Source: Flavonifractor porci
Lineage (GTDB): Bacteria; Bacillota; Clostridia; Oscillospirales; Oscillospiraceae
DNA: 64,000 nt
Direction of reading: 5' to 3'
Assembly (NCBI RefSeq): GCF_037572415.1
Contig: NZ_JBBHLB010000001.1
Coordinates: forward strand, 1-64,000
The translations under genes were made by a program, and so were the position numbers. The first letter of the stretch is position 1. Every line of letters starts with the position of its first letter. The notes beneath the pieces were generated by a model. It did not search any database and was not told where the DNA came from. It was given only the letters and a program-made list of their open reading frames with translations. Positions 60,014 to 64,000 of this stretch are shown here, piece by piece.

Positions 60014-61408
60014 ATGAAAACCATTGAATTGGACAAATGGGAGCCTTCCGAGGAAGACCCCCGCAAGCTGAAGTGTGCCGGACAGCGCACAGCCCAGGAG
60101 GTTTTCGAGGAACTGAAATACCGGCTGGAGGGCATGGGCTATCTGCCGGACGAGTATTTTCTGCTGGCTCAGGAGTGGGAAAATGGCCGGGAGATCCCCC
60201 AGGACGCAGACATCTTCTGTACCACCGACTATGGCGGCAGCGAGGGCGTCTATCTGGATGTGTACCTGAAGTGGTATGAAAACGGCCAGCCGGTCACCAG
60301 GAGCTTCATCACCGGCAAGACCCTGGGCGATACCGGCGCGGACCTTGACCGGATGTTTCTCATCTCCTCCGCCATCACCAAGGCGTTCCACGGGGATGGC
60401 GGCACCTATGCCCGGTATATGCGGTTGGGGGAACGACCGGAGCCAGAGGACATGATCGTCCACCTGGATCCCGCGGAACAGCGTACCATCATCCAGGCGC
60501 TGGCAGAGCAGCGGGAACGACAGGAGGCTGCCATGTCCCAGACCGAGCAGCTTCTACGGCGCATGACCGGGAGCATCACCGCCTATATGGACACGGCTGG
60601 TCAGCGGCCCCTGCGCATGAGCGACTATGACAAAACAGTACTGGCCATCCGGGACGGCGAGTTGGAAACATTCAAGCAGTTTTACCCCAAGGTGCCGAAT
60701 CAGGCGGACAGTCTGCTGGCGGAGGCGGCTGGACGGCCGGGGATAGTTGGACGGAAGATGGTTCTGACATTGCTGGCCGACGCAAGGAGTATTTCGCCGG
60801 AAGCCTACCTCACCGCCTGCAAGCGGGCGGTGGATACGGGAGACAGCCAGCGGGTGCAGACTCTGGTGGAGCAGATGAAAAGCCGGCTCTCAGAGCCGCG
60901 TCCCACGCTCCCCGGCGAGGTCATCCAGTACGCCTATGGACACGATCATCAGGAGATCGCCAAAGACCTGCTCCGGCGATGCACCCCGGAGCAGATTGCC
61001 GCCGCACCGCCAAGCCTGCTGCCCATGGCCGCCATGCGGCAGGATTTCCAAACTGCCATGGTGCTGGTGGAAAAGGGGGCGCAGCCGGACCGTCACATTT
61101 CCCAGGTGCTCCGTCCTTTGCTCTCTGGTCATCTGGAATGGATGGCAGAGCGGCTTTTGAAAGCAGGGATGCCGGTGGAACTGGATGATTATGCCGCCCT
61201 CTCTGCCTGCATTCAAAATGACGCGGTGGATACGGCCAAGCTGCTGCTGGATCGCGGCATGGATCTGGAGCAGTACCGCCTGTGGGATGCGGCCTACGGC
61301 AGGAGCGACGGCCATGCGGAAACCATGGATGCGCTGTCCGAATACTGGTCAGAACTGCAAAGCGGCCCACAGCAGGACGGCCCAGCCATGGGCGGCATGA
61401 GTCTATGA
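60014..61408 (+). CDS. Ankyrin-like repeat ICE protein
   Basis: A 464-residue soluble protein. The N-terminal ~150 residues are unassigned (YGGSEGVYLDVYLKWYENGQ). A helical linker follows, and the C-terminal ~250 residues form helix pairs like degenerate ankyrin repeats (AMVLVEKGAQPDRHISQVLR, AERLLKAGMPVELDDYAALS, AKLLLDRGMDLEQYRLW). It probably binds another protein. It ends GPAMGGMSL. Its stop overlaps the start of the peptidoglycan hydrolase (ATGA), tying it to transfer functions. Confidence 0.68.
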   Translation: MKTIELDKWEPSEEDPRKLKCAGQRTAQEVFEELKYRLEGMGYLPDEYFLLAQEWENGREIPQDADIFCTTDYGGSEGVYLDVYLKWYENGQPVTRSFITGKTLGDTGADLDRMFLISSAITKAFHGDGGTYARYMRLGERPEPEDMIVHLDPAEQRTIIQALAEQRERQEAAMSQTEQLLRRMTGSITAYMDTAGQRPLRMSDYDKTVLAIRDGELETFKQFYPKVPNQADSLLAEAAGRPGIVGRKMVLTLLADARSISPEAYLTACKRAVDTGDSQRVQTLVEQMKSRLSEPRPTLPGEVIQYAYGHDHQEIAKDLLRRCTPEQIAAAPPSLLPMAAMRQDFQTAMVLVEKGAQPDRHISQVLRPLLSGHLEWMAERLLKAGMPVELDDYAALSACIQNDAVDTAKLLLDRGMDLEQYRLWDAAYGRSDGHAETMDALSEYWSELQSGPQQDGPAMGGMSL

Positions 61409-62472
61409 GCGCCACAGCCGCCGCGGTAGTCAAAGCGGCCATCGCCGCCCTCTCGGATGAAAATACCCGGAAGAAGCTGGGCTGGGTGCTGGTGGCCATC
61501 CTCTCTCCGGTGATCCTGCTCATCGCCTTTTTATGCTCTCTGGGTTCGGGCTCCGCCTCCCACAACCTCTCTGTGGTGGAGCTGTGCTTCTACGGCGGGA
61601 CGATTCCTGCGGAACTCCCGGACGAGTACCGTGCCTATATCGGAGAGATGCAGACCTGTTTCGCTTTGCTGGATGGAGCCATCGCTGAAATCAACGCACA
61701 GGCAGAGGATGAAAATGGCCTTGACGGTATCCGTGTCAAGGCCATCTTTTATGCTCTGTACTTCGGCGCGGAAAGTCCCAGCCGCCAGGACTGCCGGGCG
61801 TTTGCGGACTGCTTCGTCACCTATGAGGAGCGCACCCGCACCGTAATCATAGCGAATGAAGATGGAACTACCACAGAGGAAGAAGAAACCTATACCGTGG
61901 CAGTACCTATCGAGGATCTGGCACAGGTCTACAAGAACATCTACGCCGTGCTGGGCACAGAGTCCACCGATGATCAACAAGCCAATGCGGACAGCGTCTA
62001 CAGTCTGATCCGCTATGGCTACACCGGGAGCGGCAGCGGCTTTTCCGGTTCGGATGTGCCGTTCATCGGGGCGGACGGCTTCTGCTCTCCCATCGGGGAG
62101 AACTGGCGGAGCGTGGTCACCTCGGAGTTCGGCAATCGTATCGACCCCATCACGGGAGAGCGCCGGGGACATACCGGCATGGACCTGGCGGTACCCACCG
62201 GCACGCCGATCCGCGCCGCCCTGCCGGGGACGGTGACAGTCTCCGCCTACAACCAGGGCGGGTACGGCTACTATATCATCATCGACCACGGCGATGGCCT
62301 GTCCACTCTATACGGCCACTGTTCCCAACTGCTGGCCTCGGCGGGCCGGACGGTGGAGGCAGGGGATGTGGTCGCCCTGTCCGGCTCCACCGGACGGTCC
62401 ACCGGTCCGCACCTCCACTTCGAGGTGCGGGTCAACGGGGAGCGGACGAACCCGCGCAGCTATCTGCCATAG
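61405..62472 (+). CDS. M23 peptidoglycan hydrolase, membrane anchored (VirB1-like role)
   Basis: A 355-residue protein with one N-terminal transmembrane helix (~28-48), a linker region (~50-205), and a C-terminal LytM/M23 domain with its zinc ligands: H and D in GHTGMDLAV, and HLHFEV. Such enzymes open the wall for the conjugation channel. Some relatives carry lytic transglycosylase or NlpC/P60 domains, which I do not see here. ATG at 61405 overlaps the previous stop; the upstream in-frame extension is out of family. Confidence 0.87.
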   Translation: MSATAAAVVKAAIAALSDENTRKKLGWVLVAILSPVILLIAFLCSLGSGSASHNLSVVELCFYGGTIPAELPDEYRAYIGEMQTCFALLDGAIAEINAQAEDENGLDGIRVKAIFYALYFGAESPSRQDCRAFADCFVTYEERTRTVIIANEDGTTTEEEETYTVAVPIEDLAQVYKNIYAVLGTESTDDQQANADSVYSLIRYGYTGSGSGFSGSDVPFIGADGFCSPIGENWRSVVTSEFGNRIDPITGERRGHTGMDLAVPTGTPIRAALPGTVTVSAYNQGGYGYYIIIDHGDGLSTLYGHCSQLLASAGRTVEAGDVVALSGSTGRSTGPHLHFEVRVNGERTNPRSYLP

Positions 62473-62493
62473 GGCAGAGGAAAGGAAAATGTG

Positions 62494-63537
62494 ATGAAAA
62501 TCAAAGCAAATCTCTTGAACAGACCCAACAATTTTCAGATGGATGATTGTCAAATCGAGAAGGTGGTGGAGTTATCAACGGCGGAGTTTTCCGCGCTGGT
62601 GATCACACCGCTCACAAATCAGCCGTTCATTGCGGAGAACAAAAGCCGGATGTTCGTCGACAACAGAGCCATCCACTGCCTGCTGGCGCTGGGCCAGGGC
62701 AGCGAGGACGGTGTGCTGGTCTATTCCGACGGCTATGATTACCCACGCCTCGCCGCCTATCTGCCGGGGATGCGGGATATCCTCAACGCCAGACTGGAGC
62801 GGGCGGCGGACTTCATCGTCCGGCAGGGTACGGAGGCCACAGAGAACGGGAACTGGGGCGTCAGTTTCGAGGAGCTGGAGAAGCGGACCGGGATCACGAT
62901 CCGCAGAGGAAACGGCCTGGACGGGATGCTGCTGGATGTGCTCACACGCCGCAGAGAGATAGCCTCGGCGGTACTGACCGATACAGGGCTCGACATAGCG
63001 TACCACCCCAGTTTCTGTCCCAGGATTCAAGGCCAGAAACCGTGCTACTTCGCCAAACTTCCGGAGGAACAGAAGACCCGGCTTTTCTATGACGCGGTAG
63101 AGGTGTTCTGTGAGCTTTTTGAAAGTGAAGGTATCTACTCCACTCTTCACGACGGCCTGCAAATGCCGAATGAGGAGATCCTGGCACGCGGATACCTCAC
63201 CGTCGAGGCCATGCTGGCCGCGGGTGCCGTCATAGCCCTGCCGGAAAACTCTGATATCTCTCTGCGGGACATTCTCCAGTACGAGCTGGCCGAGGATCTG
63301 TCTCTCGTCCACACCCAGGGTGGAGAACCGATATTCCTTGAACAGGAGGAGGAACTGACCCGTGCGGAGCGAAAACGCTTCTCCGATGTGCTGGACGCCC
63401 GCGTTCTGGAGACCCGCGCCGGGGAGGACGGCACGGAGATCGTGATTGACGGCGTGAAGCCGGAACGGCTGGAGCAGTTCCGCTCTGTCCTCGATGCCTA
63501 TAAGCCGGAGGCTCAGAGCATGAAATTCATTCAATAA
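62494..63537 (+). CDS. DUF6329-domain ICE protein
   Basis: A 347-residue soluble protein. The N-terminal part (MKIKANLLNRPNNFQMDDCQ, VVELSTAEFSALV) and a second region (YLTVEAMLAAGAVIALPENS, DLSLVHTQGGEPIFLEQ) match the DUF6329 proteins of Clostridial ICEs as I recall them, usually near relaxase genes. Function unknown. ATG at 62494 follows GAGGAAAGGAAAATGTG; GTG at 62491 is an alternative. Confidence 0.75.
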   Translation: MKIKANLLNRPNNFQMDDCQIEKVVELSTAEFSALVITPLTNQPFIAENKSRMFVDNRAIHCLLALGQGSEDGVLVYSDGYDYPRLAAYLPGMRDILNARLERAADFIVRQGTEATENGNWGVSFEELEKRTGITIRRGNGLDGMLLDVLTRRREIASAVLTDTGLDIAYHPSFCPRIQGQKPCYFAKLPEEQKTRLFYDAVEVFCELFESEGIYSTLHDGLQMPNEEILARGYLTVEAMLAAGAVIALPENSDISLRDILQYELAEDLSLVHTQGGEPIFLEQEEELTRAERKRFSDVLDARVLETRAGEDGTEIVIDGVKPERLEQFRSVLDAYKPEAQSMKFIQ

Positions 63538-63706
63538 AGGGGGCGGCAGACTCATGGACAGTTATGGCTTCCCCCATGTGCGCCCCCTGTTTGGTGAGAA
63601 CCAGGACTTGGCCGGCCTATCTGCGGGAGGTCGAGGCAAGCTGGAACACCCAGCAGGCGGAGGCGCAGACAGATGCTCCCCAGATAACGATGAAGGAGAG
63701 ATGACC

Positions 63707-64000
63707 ATGTCAAGTTTTAATATTGCTCTTGCAGAAGAGGGCCTCACCGCCTATGCCATAGAACGGCAGAATGGAATCGAGCGTCACCAACGGCAGGACG
63801 AACCGCCCTGGTCGGAAACACGCCGGTTCTGGATCGACGCGATCCTTCAGGGCATGGCCCGGCTGGATGGAGTGCGGCCTGACCCAAAGCAGATGGAGCG
63901 GTTCGACCAGCGGCTGGCACAGGCCCGCGGCAGCTTTGCCGCAGAGCCTGCCACAGTTCAATCGCAGAAAGAGACGATCCGGGAACTGCAATGCTACCTC
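63707..64000 (+). CDS. Hypothetical ICE protein, cut by the window end
   Basis: At least 98 residues (MSSFNIALAEEGLTAYAIER, FWIDAILQGMARLDGV), no domain recognised. ATG at 63707 has AAGGAG 8 bases upstream. The frame is open back to 63554, and another frame (63576-63704) encodes 42 plausible residues ending in TGA that overlaps an ATG at 63701, so the true start and a possible small upstream gene are uncertain. Confidence 0.55.
   Translation, partial: MSSFNIALAEEGLTAYAIERQNGIERHQRQDEPPWSETRRFWIDAILQGMARLDGVRPDPKQMERFDQRLAQARGSFAAEPATVQSQKETIRELQCYL

Larger units (their letters stand above)
30113..64000 (+). mobile_element. Integrative conjugative element, left part; continues past the window
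   Basis: Starting just after tRNA-Ser, nearly all genes run on the plus strand and are ICE types known from gut Clostridia: ArdA-like, LPD28, DUF4314, Dam-type and C5 methylases, SpoVG-like, sortase with Cna-B adhesin, DUF3852, TrbL-like, PrgI-like, VirB4, M23 hydrolase and DUF6329. Relaxase, coupling protein and integrase are missing and are expected to the right of 64000. The left boundary is inferred from the tRNA, not from a confirmed att repeat. VirB4 damage suggests impaired autonomous transfer. Confidence 0.85.

Overview
The window looks like a GC-rich Clostridia chromosome of the Oscillospiraceae type (Flavonifractor/Intestinimonas-like). This is inferred from gene content and order (murB-rapZ-yvcK-whiA-dnaE), Firmicutes-style AGGAGG ribosome binding sites and sigma-A promoters; no 16S rRNA gene is present. 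It has two halves: ordinary chromosome from 1 to about 29.5 kb, and a large, almost entirely plus-strand integrative conjugative element (ICE) from the tRNA-Ser at 30.02 kb to the end of the window and beyond.

Chromosomal half. The left edge cuts an IS3-type transposase. A minus-strand operon follows (murB, rapZ, yvcK, whiA, dnaE, cls) for cell wall, its regulation, replication and phospholipid synthesis. Next come a GH25 lysozyme, a BrnQ amino acid carrier and a 2x[4Fe-4S] ferredoxin on the minus strand, then clpC, a DUF4358 lipoprotein and malQ on the plus strand. A PadR regulator and a HAAS/DUF4097 membrane protein form a small operon whose promoter sits inside a perfect palindrome. A two-gene activase/2-hydroxyacyl-CoA-dehydratase-like operon is followed by a GNAT acetyltransferase interrupted by an in-frame UGA, a MATE exporter, the aspartate-family set pheB-hom-lysC, a YtvI-like permease, and an xpt-thioesterase pair.

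Junction. Between 29.5 and 30.02 kb there is no convincing gene. The region holds a 5' tRNA-Ser remnant, two 8-bp direct repeats of the kind bound by tyrosine integrases, and then the intact tRNA-Ser(CGA).

ICE half. The left arm is an anti-restriction and regulatory block: four consecutive ArdA-like proteins, each apparently with two modules, mixed with LPD28 and DUF4314 proteins, then a Dam-type adenine methylase, AbrB-like and SpoVG-like proteins. Next is a surface locus: a secreted membrane-anchored protein, a sortase, a copper-amine-oxidase-N-like protein and a 1735-residue adhesin with a thioester-like head and 13 Cna-B/SpaA modules. The conjugation section follows: DUF3852 protein, TrbL-like membrane protein, a two-gene cytosine methylase, an antisense tag glycosylase, a triple ribbon-helix-helix-like protein, PrgI-like protein, a VirB4 ATPase with an internal deletion, an SLH-domain metalloprotease, a PP-loop protein, an ankyrin-like protein, an M23 hydrolase and a DUF6329 protein. 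Integrase, relaxase and coupling protein are not in the window.

Points most worth following up: a recurrent Met/Gly C-terminal tail (GMTM, MGGLS and similar) on many unrelated ICE proteins; the expanded two-module ArdA cluster; the giant adhesin ending exactly at LPRTGY, with Lys where the thioester Gln is expected and a hairpin covering its ribosome binding site; and the VirB4 deletion, which suggests this ICE copy cannot transfer by itself.
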